A stretch of 64,000 nt of DNA from Lepturacanthus savala (GCA_030544235.1 CM060468.1:7477758-7541757), one strand, 5' to 3'; shown: positions 34,801 to 50,800, counted from the stretch's first letter. The notes: generated by a model not told the origin, from the letters alone. Made by a program: numbers and translations.

Positions 34801-37800
34801 CAGAACAGACGGCTTGTGGGCAGTAAGGAGATATTTGCCGTGTTTGACAAAAAATGTTAGCTCACAATCGTGAACTGTACCTTTAAGGTGACATGACTGG
34901 ATTCATGTGCATCTTTTCTTCTTCGTGTGTGTTCCTACCTCATTTCCTGGGTGCTGGCCTGGTTGTATCTGAGCAGCAGCCTGCTGATGCCGGACTCTTC
35001 GAGGCTTTGAGGACTTAGTTTCTCTGTTGAGGTCTGGATCAGACCAGGTGCCAGCTGTCTCACCTGAGCTCTGTGCTCATCAGGAGTCCACATCACCTAC
35101 ACATAGCAAGAGATGAACAGAAAAGCCCGTCACTTCAAAGTTAACAAAACCAATCATTTTCATTATCCAATATTCTGATTTTTTTTTTCTTAATTAGTTG
35201 ATTAATTATTTAGTCTATGAAATGTTAAAAACAAATGAAAGAATAAACAAGGACAAAATAGTTGCATATTAATATTCTGTTGGCTGAATAATCAACTAAT
35301 TGACTCATTGATCATTGGTACTCTAAATGAATTCACATTTTACCTCACACTGTTTAAAGGCCCCCCTGTAGGATCCGATAATGAAATAACAGCCGATAAC
35401 ATAATAAATTTGACCTTTGTAAAATGGAAGAGGCCAATAACAAAAGTGTTGAAGTGATAATAACTCATGAGGTTATCAGCTGGTTATTACGTTATTTGCC
35501 TGGTAAAGAAAAACTTTTTTTTGCAAATATAATAACTGAGCCAATAACAGAATGAGTTATTCTATTATTGGCAAACATATATTACCTTACCAGTTCTTAT
35601 CAGGACTTTTATTAGGTTATTGGCCTATTGCAAATTTGAGGGCAAGAGGGCAAATTTATTCCATTATCAGCCGTTATTAAGTCATCGGTTGATGTTACAT
35701 TATCGGCCGCTACACCCCCTGAAATGAAAAATACATTTTCCCAGTCGTAATCCTGCATCCTTGTGTTATATGTCCATGTATCTCTTGGTAAATGTCAAAT
35801 ATCTGTGAATAGAAATCAGTTTTTGATAATTTTCCCACATCAAAATCAAACAAAAGCTTTTTTGTTTTTCCCCTCGTAAAACAGTTTTCAAATGTGTGAT
35901 GACTCATCCTGCACTGAGGGGCTCTTGCGAAAGTTAATCCAATTAACTCTGTTTGTGTTAAATCTGTAAAAAGACTCCCCACGTATGTTGCTGATTGAGT
36001 TGAATGTTTTAATTCCAGGACCATTACCAGGCTCTGGGGAACCCCGGACTGCTGCACAGCCTGCAGCGTATCATTGATCCAGCTGTGGTGGCAGGGGTGC
36101 TCTGGAGGAGGTCTCCTCAGCCTGAAGACCACTGTGCTGTTGTGATAGGAGGCCAGCTTTAGAAGCTGCTCCAGGCTACACACGCTCTGGTTGGCGATGC
36201 GTTCCTTTTCGTGCGACGACAGCATGTGCACCGTCCAGAAGGGGTCATCCTGAAACCGCAGGAGAAACGGCACATGGGTATTTAACATGGTGCAGTAACA
36301 AGCACTAACTGCTAGAAACTTGCAGGAAAAAAGACTGGAAACTTGCAGAAAAAAAGCCTGTATTTATTCATAATCCTAATGGGTACTTTAAAAAGCACCC
36401 ATCTAAATGATATGTAGAGCAATGGGACAACGCCTAGAGGAAATAAAAAAAATGATGGCATGTCTTTCCTCCATAGTTTTTCTCGCTTCAGTGCTCTCAC
36501 ACTCACACTGGAGACCAGATCACAGTCTTATATAGGGCTTCTGTGATTTGCTTCATAATTTTTTATTAAGTGAAATACGTGGACATGTAGAAACCTGACT
36601 GAATGAATTGAATTGTGAATTGTTAGACAAAAAAATTAGTTAAGGCTTTCCTTGGAAGTCAATCTAGCTGCAAAGCGTATATAAGCAATGCAAATAGACT
36701 AAAGAGATAAGTGGTGGAAGTAATGTAGAGTCAAAGAAATACAGACACTAACTAAGGTGCAGCAGCCAAGGCAAACAGGATTTCTTTAAGAACAAAACTC
36801 TGTTATTGAATACATTTAGACACAGTAATATGAGCAAGCAGGAATTATACCAGGAAGTAAAACTATTGAATGTAGAAGGATAAAGTGGAACACAACAAAG
36901 CCGCACAGTAAACCAAAAGCAATAAATATACATCGCTGCATCTTGCACCAAATATATATATATTACACTTTGAATCAACTTGTTGTTGAAATGTTCGATA
37001 GAAATAAACTTGCCTTGCCTACAACAAAGGAACGGGTTGTTTCTAGATTCTGTTGTATCATGTGTGTCCAGGCAGGAAAGAATATTTGCTACAAGTCTCT
37101 AGTGACCCACTAGTCTTCGAGCTGGCTGAAACAAACCTGACTGATGAATCACTAGTTGACCCCGATCCACCTGCATACAGGAGAGGATCTTTGAAGCAAT
37201 CATGCTGATGAAACCAGACGATGTCACGAAGGATCAATGAGCGAGGAAAGATCCAGTAGAATATACTCATGGCTCAGTGTGACCTTTGTGACACGGCTTC
37301 AAATGAATCTCTGCGCTCCTACCTTGAGGAACCACTGTCCTGCGTTGAGCTGCTGCAGATCTGTCCAGTTGAAGAATGACGCGTCCCTCAGCTGCCTGTC
37401 TGGGAAAATCTTCTGGACGTCCGTGGTCCTCCGGAGGGTGCGGTCGTGCATCAGGAAAGGCACTCCATCCACACTAATGGTCAGATGGTACAAGTCGAGT
37501 AGGAGAGGAAGACAGAGGAGAGATGATATAAAAGAATATTAATTACAGGTAAACAGAATTAACTGAAAACTAAAAATTAAGGATAATAATCTTCTACATT
37601 TTGCAATGGCTGCCTTTGGTATAGCAGCTTTCATCACCATTCACCCCATCATGGATTATCCCTTTACTGGCATGAATGCTTTAATTACAGGTGCATTGCG
37701 TATTTTTGTTTGACATTAATGAGAAGTGATGCGTGTGATCATGGTTGGGCAGTAACGTGTGAATCTGTACAAACTGCACTAACGTCACATACTGTAGAGG

Positions 37801-40800
37801 GAGTTTCCTCTAATCACTCAAATTATTGGCTCAGATTTCTAGGATAATTCAAACTGAGCTGCTGTTTATACTCAAACAGCAACATTTAACCCAATACGAT
37901 TAATATGGTTTTAAAGATAACCCCTCCATAAAAGTGTCTAAATGCACATCTTCTCTACACTGATAAATTCTGGATTCATGAAGCCCCACACATCACAATG
38001 TTTTGCCCGTTTCTTGTATAGCCATGCTGTTTATTTGGATAAACCTGCCAGTGTTTTCTCCCCACAGCAGGCCCACCACCACTGCCCTATGGTGCTTGCT
38101 CCGTCCTGGAGATGCATGGAACGGGCAATCTCCCACTGTTTATTCGACTCCAGCTGTGATAGCAGTGCTAATTGCCCCCTGCTAACTGCTGGAGACTGAC
38201 AGTCTGTTCTGTGGCTGCGCTGGAGGTAGACAGTAATTGATTTTTTTGGATTTGCGATGTCTCAAATGTAGCTTGCTTTCTTTAAATTTCAGATTTTAGG
38301 GGAGTACATAGACACCTTCAGAAGACAAATGTGAAAATAGCTTTCTAGTGTCATATCTTTAACATATACTACTCAAAAGAGATTTTACATTATTTGCTAT
38401 GTGAGAGACTCAGTGTATTTCATCCGTTTTTAAGGTAATTAATATCAAACTAATATAAAGAGTATTTCTTCTTATTCAGTATGAGTAATATCAAAAGGGA
38501 CGTTTTACTTATTTCACTCAAATTCAGGACAAATAGAAGAAGCACTAATAATATCTCTACCTTATTGTGAGTAGTGTATACCAGTATAACGGTATAGTCA
38601 TGGTAAGACATTTTAGGGGGAATAAACATACAAACGCATATTTGAGTGGAGGGGAACTTTAAAGCCATCACTTTTGAAGTGCTTTCATATCTCATGTTCA
38701 GTGTCGAGGCAAACGACTTTAAAATGACATCAAATAAGAGCAGAAGAGACAGCAGATGCTTTCAGGCTAAACTCTTGATATTGAATCAAATAACATGAGA
38801 AGGAGAGACAATACAAGCGTTTGGCCTACATGGGAGGTTTTAGAAAATGCTTCTGCCCAACATTTGACTGCCAAATAACTTCGTTTTTATGTTCACATCA
38901 TCATGTTTTAACATAAACACAAAACAAAAACGTAAAAAAAAACAAAAGCCCTGCGATTTTACATTATTTGCTATTCAAATTCTCAGCTGATGAGGAATGA
39001 TTTTCCTGCTGTGTGGACATGAGTGTTTGTGTGCATCTCTGGTCTGCAGCAGGAGTGGAGTCTCAATGTCTCTCTGGCCTGTCAGCTGTCATCAAGTCTA
39101 ATTACTCAGCACACTCTGTCAGGAGCTTACCTGTCAGCAGTGTGCACCAATCACACACCCATTCACCTCACTTAGGACTGTCAAGCCAAGACAGTACAAA
39201 CACACACACAGATGTACGAGTGTACTGACAATCACCTGAACAAATGCATCACGTCACCAAACAGCCTCAACATACAAACACACTCCCTGCCTGCACCATG
39301 CAAAGAAACTCTCCTCAATCACTGCACATGCATGAGCAGACGTGCTCATCACGGCCTCTACAGGACCCATCCTGCCCACTTCCTTCCTTCCTTCCTTCGC
39401 CTCCAAGTGTCTCTTAGCTCGGCCTGTCACCTCCAATTATGTTGATGATGTCATGCCTCCTTTTACTGCTGACTGATCGAGTAGTCTGCTGTTGCATCAC
39501 TTTAGCCCAATGCCATGGTCATATTACTGATGTAGTTTGTTGACTTGTTACTTAACACTATACAAGTGTTTATCCATTATTGTAACTTAAAAAAATCAAG
39601 CAGAACAATGCCATTTTGATAATTCACATTTTCATGCTTAACATTTTAGATTAACAATGAAGCAAACATATTTTAATCCTGCATAAACCAGTACTGCAAT
39701 AGGATTATTGGGGAAAAAAGTTTCTTTCTAATGAAAGAAAGACAAACAGTGAGAAAGAATCTAGAAAACCCCTGTTTTGTTTGGCTTCATTGGCCTGCTT
39801 TATTGACTGTGTGTGTGTGTTTGTGTACCTGATGGCTACGTCAGCCTCAAACCCAGTGACGTTCATCTGCAGAGCTCGCTGGAAGGACCATAGCGTGTTC
39901 TCTGGAGCGAGCTGAAAGCAAACAAATATAAAATACACAAATAGCATCATTTTTCCCCACACTCTATGGCCCAATAATAGTTGAGCAAGGACAGATGGTT
40001 TGGTTGTCAACATATCTTTGAGATAATATGAATGATCAATAATCAGGTTAAATTGACATTCAGGTTAACCTCCCCTTTTCTATATTAACTCTGTACGTTC
40101 CGTCCCAAAGTAAATTCTGGTGTTCTTCATTTGGATGTCAAGCATTCCTAAGGGAAGGTTACCTTCATCAAAGTTATCATAGACTTACTAGGTTTGTTTG
40201 GTCCCAGAAAAGGGAAAATCAAAGGAGGCACATACCTGGCAATGTTTTTGTCAAGCTTGTTCCACCTAGCAACAGGAACTAGGAGGGGCTGAATTTTATT
40301 TTATTTTGGAGGTAACAAAATATCAAGCAAAATAATGAATATAAATGCTGAACACAAAACAAAATAGTCGCTTTCTTCAGAAAGGTATGACCAGATCAAA
40401 AATAAAGAATACAAGTGTGGAAAGAGACAAAGAGATACAGTGAAATGAAAAAGGGCAGTGCTCTGCATTCCTCTTCAATCAAGGTCATGATCAATACTGA
40501 GCCAATGGTTTAAGCATCACTTACTAGAAATCCATTGTCATATGTCACCCTGTGTGTGGGAACCACAGCATAGGAATCATGTTGTAATCAATACACAGTC
40601 CTTCTGGGAAACTGATTCCAGTCATGTGATTTTTTTTTCCTCCCTAGTGGGAGTTTCTCACAGCTTTACAGAGCCACTCCTAATTTTAGATTGCACTGTG
40701 AGGATCGATCACTTTGCATAAATACCACAAAACGCACGGTGTGTGTTTGAGCATGTTATGAATAACCTTTTCTCTCCAAGTGTTGCATAATGCAATGCAG

Positions 40801-43800
40801 GGTATTGTGCCAAGAACATAAATCCTTCTTAAGGTAACATTTAGAAAAAAATAAAGTGAATAACAATGCACATTAATCAAAGATACAAAGCTACAAGGTG
40901 TTCTGGCACATGTGAATTATATTTTAACACAACCTTTCACTCTATACTTAAAAGATCATCTGGAAAACTGTAGTGGAGTCTAACATTTAATCTGTGAGGG
41001 AACTGAAAATAGCTGACAAGAGTGCAATGAATAGATCAATCAAGAAATCGATTCTTTTTTACATCAAGCTGCCAAATCTTTATCTTTACCAAGCTGAACT
41101 ACACAGAATCCATCAGAAAATGTATCCCTGCAATACATCAGGCAGTGAGCGCTCTGGGCTCCAGGATGTAAAAGCACATACATTATGTAGGAAGGGAACA
41201 GGTACTTATTCCCACAGTCTTGTTTGATTGGAGGATGGAGCTCGGCTGACTCACCATGGGGGCTCCCCGGTGGCCAATAACACTGGGGCGTGGTTTGAGG
41301 GTCTTCGGGTCCATGATGCATGGAGAGCTGATATACAGGGGCACCAGGTAAAGGCTCAGTAACACACTGAGATACAGCAGCATGACCAGCACCTGGAACT
41401 CTGGGGGAAAGACACAGTTGCATAATTATGGCTCATATCTATGATACAACTATAGAGCTTGAAGGGGTAGATCAGCATTTTGGAAAGGCAGCCGTTTAGC
41501 TGAGCACAAAGTCTCAAACAGGAAGAAAGAAAGTTTATTTGATCTGTGCAAAAAACAGATGTGTCAAAAATTGTCAAACACAAGGTAATAGATACAAGAT
41601 TGGTGTCAATCTTTTTATCCAACTCTTGGTGTATCTCCCAAAATGCCAAACCTTTCTTTTGAGCATCAAATATGTATACAAAAATTATTTTTACTTGAAT
41701 TATACGAGTAAAACAAACCTGTGAATTTTATATCATGTTTCTGGCTAGTCCATTTCTCTAGATAGTGCTAAATCCTACACATTCCAACATAGAGACAAGC
41801 CACATTACTTACACTCGCATTAAAGGGGCAACATTAAATATTGTATCTTTTGTTTTGTACCAGACAGACTGATCTAGAACCCCTGTTTAATTTGCAAAGA
41901 GGTGTGTGCTATTTGTCGCTGTGAATGTGTATAATGCTCAGTACAGTTTTTAGTTGTGCACAGTGGCCGACAGCATTGACCCCAAAGGCCAAGGAGATGC
42001 ATTTTCCGGAGCAACCGCCTCAGTGGAAGTGAGGGACAAAAGCTGTAAGTGTGGGCACACACACACATACGCACACACAGGAATGTATTTATTTCAAGGT
42101 CAGCTCTGGGGCGGGGTTGAGTAGACAACTCTAGTTACACAGAGGAGACTCACAGCCCACACACACGCGCGCGCACCCACACACACTTTGGTATTCAAGC
42201 TGGTCTCTCTATTCTCTATCATCTGTGCTAGAGATGCTAGAGATGCAAATCATCTCTAGCACAGATGATTTGCACCTGAACATAAAATGTAGCTAATAGA
42301 CAAGCATCTGTTTTATGAGTTTTAAATGTCCCACACAGTGCAGGCCTGGCTGCCTTGACCAATATGAGGGCAATTATGTAACTCACAGAACATAAAATTG
42401 CCATAGCTAAACGTATCTTCAAATTAATTGAGAGTAAAAATGTCAGAATTTACATGAGAGTCATTGCACCTACAGCAACTATCTCACGACCATTTCTTCA
42501 GGAAATGATGAAACTAAGTTCAACTGCAACATAAATTTTGCTACCTTTAAATTATTCACTGATGGCAGTGAATACATTCAAAGAGCTGCTAATCCCCAAA
42601 TCGAGCACTGTGCTCCAGAGGAAAACAATCCAAGGTGTCCTGGCTGGAAAACATCACATGAGCCCGTAGGAATGTTCGTTATCTCTGACACCCCGGATGG
42701 AGGTCCTGGCCTCTGCCTGCATAGCGTTAATCATTCACCGCTCTTCCTGCCTGTTTGTGTGTGTGACAGTTACTGTACATCAGACGGGAGTAGCTCCAAT
42801 TCTGTGTTTACAGGAGTAAACTTACTTGTTTTTTCTGAACGTGCGACCTGTCCAGCCACAATCCAAGACAGCGCTGTGACTGCAGCAAGAGCCCCAATGT
42901 GCAGGAATGGACCTGTAGCCTGTACAGATGTGGGATGATGAGGGAGGAGGAAGAGAAGAAGAAGAGGTTAAAGAGAGATGACAGTGAGCAAATGAGAGAA
43001 GACAGAGGCATGGAATTGCAGACATCATCTTGGGTTAAGACATTGGCATCACTATTCAGGGATAATAGCTATAATTTGTAGAAGCATATCATTTATTGGC
43101 ATCAATTTTCAGGGGAATTGCATGTCCCCTTCAATCACACATCCCTAGTGGTACAATAATCTCACAGAGGCACATTCATTATTAGATTCTCAGAACTTCT
43201 TAGATCCTTTTCAGCTCTCATATGACATGTATAAATACAGATCTGGTTTAGTGTGACGTCAGTATATGTACGTTATTGCACTTTGAAGCCAAATATAAAT
43301 GCTTGTGTTTGGAAACACTGGTATATGAATATCAGTTAAAATAGACTTTTCGCAGTGTTGATACTGTGAATAAATGTTATATTGCACGCCTCTTATATAT
43401 ACGCCTCCACATTTTGCACCAGAAATGATATCAAGCCATCAAAAGCGGCTTTGGGGCTTTCATGCATTTCAGACAACTGACCTGCAAAGAGATGGGGATG
43501 ACATCCCACTCTTGTCCCCATGTTTGATTGATGGATATCACCCCAACAATGGTGGTGAGCAGAGCAGCAGTCACCCCTATCTGTGTAGACAGAAGAGGCA
43601 CACGGACACAGAACAGAAAACAATGTCACTTTAGCCACACACGTCTGTCCCTTTCACGCCCCGAACAATGTTTGGTCCCTGAATTTGGGTTACAGATAAC
43701 ATTCTAGTCCACGTCATTAAGTGGGCTTTCACAACCCTCCTGGGAAAACAATCCAAACCGTAAGTTCAGCCTAAGTTCAACTGATTGGTCATAAACAAGC

Positions 43801-46800
43801 ACACATACACACACACATTGAGCAAACCCTCCACTGCCTTCTACCGCCCAATTTTCACCACACACATAAACAGTTTTTTTTTATATTACCTTATGAAGCC
43901 AGTGCAAGTTCAACTGCTGGCCAAGTGCAATGTGGCAAAGTGCTAAAACCTGAAAAGAGTGCAAAACACACACATAAGAGAACAACTTCTGAAAAACAAG
44001 TGAACTGCCTCACAGATGTCAACTTGCTCAACATCAGCATGTAAACAGCTCTGTTTGGAGACACATGGAGACAAGCCCAAATCTGTTTCAACTCTTTCAA
44101 GGCACGGGATGTTTAGCAGCTCCTCTGTGAAATATTTAATGTGGGACTGACCATTAAAAATGCAATGTAGGTGAAACCAGCAGCGGTGGTGGCCAGGATG
44201 GGAACAGTGCCATCACTCCACTCCCCGGAGCGGTTGTAAAGGAACCTGTGGGAATGAGAGAATTAACAGTGTTTCTGGCAGATAGCGCTCACCAGCATTT
44301 TATCATGGTGAACTATCAAGTGCCCTCGATCTTAATGCTTTATTGTTGCAATAAACCAACCGCAGACACAACAAAAGACAACAGCCATAGTGACCACAGG
44401 CATTACAGTTGAGCTACAGGGAGAATACAGACCAGAGTTTTATTGTTTTATGTCTTATGAGTGGCATATTATTTATGGCTGGTTTCTGTCCTCAGTATGG
44501 GGAACAGGAAGTACTGTCAAACTGGCAACATAATTATATATCTACAGTTGTCAGCCTAAGCTGTAGAGCTCAGAACACTCAATAGGTTCCCAGCTGCAAA
44601 GCGAAGACAAATGTGTGAGTGTACACATGTGAATTTTGACACGTCGAGGCTATGGCGCTAATTACAAATCAAAGCCTTATCAGTCCTTCCGGGGGCACAC
44701 AGAGTCACAGCAGGGTCCCATGGTGCTGATGCTCAAAGCCCTTTATGAATAAATTTATACTGCAGATGGACGGGGACACTCCCCTGCTGCTTAATCACTA
44801 GGACATACAAGGGCAGGGATGTCATCTGTGTGATTATCTGTGAAACCAGCAAAGTAGAAGGAAGAGGAGGAAATGCACGCACCAGAACTGACAGAAGGGA
44901 GGAGAGAGGAATAGATGTTCAAGAATAGGGTTATTAACAAGGTAAGAGAAAATTGAGATCAAAAGAGGGACAGGGAAACCAGATAAAAAATATATATATA
45001 GAGAGAGAGCGCGGGAAAGGAATGCGAGGAAAGGCAACAATGAGAGGGAAAGGTGACATTGTGGAGGAGCCAGAGGAGAGGGGGATGGGAGAGGTACAGC
45101 TGGAAGGAAAGACCAGGGTACATGATATATGGGACACAGCAGTAACCGTTTTGTACTGAAGCAAGTACAAGAACATGCTGTAACATAAATGTTGCAAGAT
45201 ATACAACACCACTTAACATCAAGTTTCATCATGATATTAAAAAAAAAGAGGCTTGGGAAATAAGATGGAATCAGAGAGGATGCTTTGTGCCTCAATAAAT
45301 AGTTTTATGAGTGGTGTTTTAATTTCTGTGTTTTCACTTTGAACATTGTGAATGTAATGTATTGTGTTTTGTGTAAAATACGCTGAGAGGTTTCACAAAA
45401 AACGTTTTTGGTGTCTTGAAATATTTGTGATGTTTTGTGATGCAGTGTCAGTTGTCATTACGCAGCCATGGATGCAAATGTGAATACAATACCTCAAAAT
45501 CAATGTTAGTCCACATTGTCCATTATTCAGTCGAATAAACTTGTCAATACTTAAGCTAGTAATGAAGTAAACATGATACGGGGCTGATATAGAGTATAGG
45601 AAACATTGGGGAAGACATGGCACTTATGTAATGGTGTAATCTGTAGAGGGATGAGAGGTCTCTCTCTGCTCAGATTAAGGCAGATTAAACCGATTATTTT
45701 GGAAATCAACAAGCAGACATGCATGGATAGAATTTATTAGCAGCCCAAACAATATCAGGAACGTCTGGCGCTCGGTTTGCTTGGAGACGCGCCACGAGAA
45801 CGGCCAGTTTGGCAGAATACTCACCAGTTGAACTCATTGTAATCGTTATGAGCCTCCCACCAGAAGTAGAACCAGACCAGCAGCAGGCAGAAGGTGAAGA
45901 GGAGGATGAAGGACCACAGGAGTTCCCACTGCACATACACACAAACACACACAATTGATGATGATAGACTGTTCAGGCCTATTACACAGTAACAGTTGCT
46001 GCCAAAGCCATGGAAAATGAAATTCCTTTCAGTTCTACTATAGTAGGCAGAAAGCAATTAGCCTTGTGTTCATTAAAAGTAAACTTTATAGCACATTGTG
46101 TCAGCCTGGCTGCTGACCTGTGCAGAAGGTAAATCCCTGATACACTTTGCTCATTATCAAAGGACAATTTAATAACTTCACTGCACTTTCACACCATGGG
46201 AAATATAAAAAATAGGAACATCTTTAAGATAAAGACACAAAAACATCCCTGGGGTGGAAGATACGCACCCACAAGAATCCACACCGTCTTGTCTTTCTCT
46301 GCGTACTTTAAGTACATCTATACTTTTGCTGTGACTCAGACAGACAAGAACCTTTTCACCTTTTCTTAAAGCACACGAAATTGCTAATTTAAAAAAAAAA
46401 AATGCTCTGTGTGCTGAAGATACCCGAGCAGCTAAAGTGTTGGCCCCATTTAACTGCGCTGATAAGCGACACAAACACACAGTTCTGATGGAACAACGCT
46501 TCTGGGTTAAAGAGTGATAGGATTTTAATCGGCTGACGCCACTGAACACACGGAGTGACTGGGTGTGGGAAAACCACACATATTTCAATCACGTGTTGGA
46601 GAAGAGGAGTAGTCAGACCTTAGTCACTTTAATTCTATATAATCTGGACAAATTCGCACGATGCACAGTTTCTATCGTCTTTAGACCTTCTGTGGAAAGG
46701 AAATTGCATCCCATCAAAATGTCAACTGTAATTATAGTCATTATACTGTAGATGCCAAGAGTCCACAATGCCCTCTGGTCAAACATACACATTAACAGTA

Positions 46801-47762
46801 AATGCAGATACAGTACGGCAATATGTATTTTTTAATGCCAAAAATGTGAATTTGATTCTTTTATTATTAGAAAAATCAATCCACATTAATGTTGATGGTT
46901 TGACAAAGGAATTCCCTAAAGTGTGAAGATTTACTACTTATTTACTACCACCCCCCCTTGATAAAACATTATAAATCAAGCATCTTTAGGTTGTGCTGGA
47001 CAGACAAGGAAAGTCAATCCATGATAATAATATTAGGTTGCATCCAAATGCCCGTATTTATAGTACATGTGCACTGGTGCATCAAAATAAAAGACACTTG
47101 GCAAGCAGAGCGGCTTCACTGCACCATTGTCGAGTGGTCACAGGATCGGATTATCATCGCCTCGGCCAGCTGATGCACATGGAAGGCAGTCTGTCTGACC
47201 CGCTTATGTCTGTTCTCAACCTCACTGTGTGTTGTTGAATAAATACTAAGACTAAAAGCTTTTAAATGTTGAATATGGAAATTTTAATCCACTTCCTGCT
47301 ATGATTCCAAAACAAAACCTAGCTGAAGGTCATATTTGGACAGCCTTGTTTTAAGAGCTTTCCCACATTTCACTATTCTGACCTGGGTCAGACTATTAAT
47401 GTGAAAATCATGGTGGTGACATACTATTTAATTTCTGGGCATGGTTCTATGTCATGACAGTGATCATTGGTACAAAAAAAACGTGAAACACACTGGAGGG
47501 GAATGTTGATTCAGTGTCATTTCATATTTGAGAATAGCTGCTAAAGTGTAATGAAAACTGTCTTCTTACATCAAATAAGATGGGCACTAGCCAAATAATT
47601 TTGGATATATTTGTTTTTTATACTTCTCTGCAAAATCATATTTGATCAAGTCTGGTAGGTCAGTAAAATAAATAAATAAAAAGAGCACAGCAAATCAATC
47701 CAGTTACAAAAGGTTACCAGGCTCTCTGTGGGAGGCATCTGTGTGTGTCTGTGTGTCTGTGT

Positions 47763-47810
<48 letters not shown>

Positions 47811-50800
47811 TCTGAGATCCTGAGAGGTTTCTCAACCCTTCTCATCCTCTCTGGATTATAATGAATGCGACCCGAGATAAGAAGAGCAGTGCTGGTGTGA
47901 TCAAATACCATTAAAACTGACGTCCCTTTAAGTAATCAGATTACCTAATCGGCTGTCTCCCAAAGTCATTTCTGAGATTTGATGCTAAAGATAAAATAAT
48001 ATTGTATTGATGATTTACAACTATAATTATCTCTCACTGTTATACTGGATTGATTATACTAAATATATAGCATATATTTCACCTATTTCTTAAGGCAATA
48101 TGAATTAAAGATTTATTTCTTAAGATTACTTTTATGACCAAAGAAAAAAAACATTTTCCTGGCACGGAATGATCCAAAACAACAAATAAATCAACATGTT
48201 TTAGTGCAATGATTTGCAGTTAAGTAGGCAAGTAGAAAGGTAAAAGTGTAAAACTGTAATGGTTTTCTAAAATGTAACATACACCCAAATATAAACTATT
48301 TATCTCCATGTTCGATCTGATATTTCCTCCTCTAAGCACAGAGCTTTTCCAGACTGACATGACTTGTCGTATCCTGGTCACATCACATTACCATTCTGCA
48401 TGGCAGGCATTTTATTCCGACACAGTATCCCATGGTAAGGATTGACACAGCAGCAATGCAAATCTTTCAGAGCAGCACAGACTCAGGGAATCAATACTGT
48501 TGACGAGCAGTGCATCCTAACAATCACCTGCGCTTTGTTCTGACAAAATGTTGTTCATCCCTTGGAGACAGCAAACGAGAAAAGGGCACCAGTTGGCACA
48601 AGTCAGAACCTTTAAAGGAGGGGAATGCTGCAAGATTTCTATGTATTTTTGTTATAATATTGTCATTATATATTGATATATAGAAATTGTCAAAATCCAT
48701 AGTAAATTAGGGGTACGGGAAAAAAACATACCTCCAGCCAATCAAAACCTCCCACCAGTAGATTCAATCGGCCCACATAACTGCTAAACACGAATCAATC
48801 TGATTGGTCAGCCTCACTCTCCATCAAAAGACTGATCTGCTGCATATAATAAAGAGTTACTTGGCAGATTACCTGAAAAAAGCGACCAAAGAACCCAGCG
48901 TAAAGGTCCAAAAAACTATTTGGTGAAAAAATTATGATTGGGAGGGTTCTTCGGACTTATTTCCAACCAAGCAATATAAGAAATACAAATTAGAGCTGAC
49001 AATCAATTAAAATATCATGATGCCTGTCACTGCAAATGCATTAATTAATTAATTAAGCAATGTTCAAAATTGATTATCAAGGGACATTTTCTAAAGTAAA
49101 TACTCCCTTAACATGGGAGTAGACATTGGACACGATATGCTTGCTTTATGCAAATATTTTCTTTTATTGTTGGAAATCAATTAACATCACAACCATCATA
49201 GATTTTTTTTTTTTTTTTTTATAAATATGCTCAAACTCAAAGCTGACAGGCAACAGATGGACACATTGGCAGATTCATTTTCCCACTACTTCAGTAGTGA
49301 GTAAAGACCATTCCCAGCGTCACTCACTTCAAAAGATAACCACAGAATGTGTCCAACTTCACACGGGAAATAATAAAGCTTCACAAAAAATCCCTTTGTG
49401 CTCTGGGATAAAAAGAGGATATTACAAAAAATCGAATTAACGTAGTAGAAAACCGTGCAAAGAGAGTACAAGAAAGAAAATACTTTTTTTTCTTTGGTCA
49501 TCATAAAGTGTATCACATATTTACTGTTGCTGACTCACCAAAGTGCGTCAGTGATTTAACATCTGGGAAAAGCAGGTGTATAGAAAGAGAGAGAAGACAA
49601 CTTTTTGAGCCATCAGGACTTCCACATGTGTTGTGATGTCACAACTATGCAGCCACTGCCCCCCCATTAACAGCCAATCAGAGGAAAGGCTCCTAATAAC
49701 TAATAATCGGAAGATAAAAAATTATTTGTCCTTTCTAGAGCTCTAGAGAGAGGAGATGTAAAACTATATTGAAACCATTCTTCTACTTAAAACTACTTAT
49801 CTGTTAGACGTCAGATACCTTCAAATAAAACCCAGGAAAAGTGTTCAATAAGGGACCTTTAAGTAGAAATGCGTATTGTCACTCCACAAGACCCATGTAC
49901 TCAAATATCATATATGATACACCACTTTTTATAAGAGTGTATTATTTGCCACATTAAATGTACCTGACAGATCTCATTAGTGTCTGATGACTTTGTACAA
50001 TCCTGGCTTATCAGCTCACAGCAGGTCGAGTCCAGTATGATGAGCAAGCCAATTATATATTAAAATACTTTATGCTTACTGATAAAAAAAGAGCAGTTAA
50101 CAGCAAATGTAGAGAACATGATAAAAAATAAAGGGGATTATAGCATTAAGCCGCTGCTTGGTAATGATTCTATAATGGTTACAGAGTTTTTTTTGATATT
50201 CATTGGCTACACGTTTCCCTGTGAGGACAATTGTTAATGACTGAACGACATGAGTGTGCTGCCTTTTCCCTCCAAGCATGCTTCAATATGTCAAGCAGGA
50301 TCTAGGCTATAGCTTCATAACAATAGGGTGGTTATTATTCATGCTCAGTGGCTTCTTGCAATTGCTTTCTTACTCGCATACTCAGGAGAGAAAATAACGT
50401 GCTGCAAAATTATTTAAAGAAAGCCAGCGGCAATAGGATATCTATTTTGATTTGCATCTGGTTTGCAAGTTAACCAAGAGTTGATTATGGAACCAGGATG
50501 TAATGTTCAGGAGAAATTATAAACAATAAAAATGCTTCTGCACACCTACGCTGATCATTGTGGTGTCTGGAGCAGATTCAAAAGATGTTGTGTATTGCTG
50601 TGTAAATCTTATATATATAGTATTTTGCAGATGTCATTCATTGTGTGCTTTTTAAAATATATTTATATATATATTTAAAATATATATATTTTCAATTCTT
50701 TATATTTGTCTTCAGTTCTGTTTTTTAGCTTTGCTTGTTATTTTTCTTCATTGTTTATTCAAGGATATTTGTAGAATTTCTTATACTTTCCTACTTTCTA

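Noticed and set aside
44834..45295. 153-aa minus-strand open frame in a gdpd5 intron
   Set aside because: The sequence is a GA-rich/CT-rich low-complexity stretch. Its hydrophobic Phe/Leu/Ser/Pro composition follows from that, and there is no homology or initiation context.
46178..46588. 136-aa minus-strand open frame in the first gdpd5 intron
   Set aside because: No domain, no good splice pairing with the exons at 45928 or 57828, and the gdpd5 frame already joins those two exons in the expected phase.
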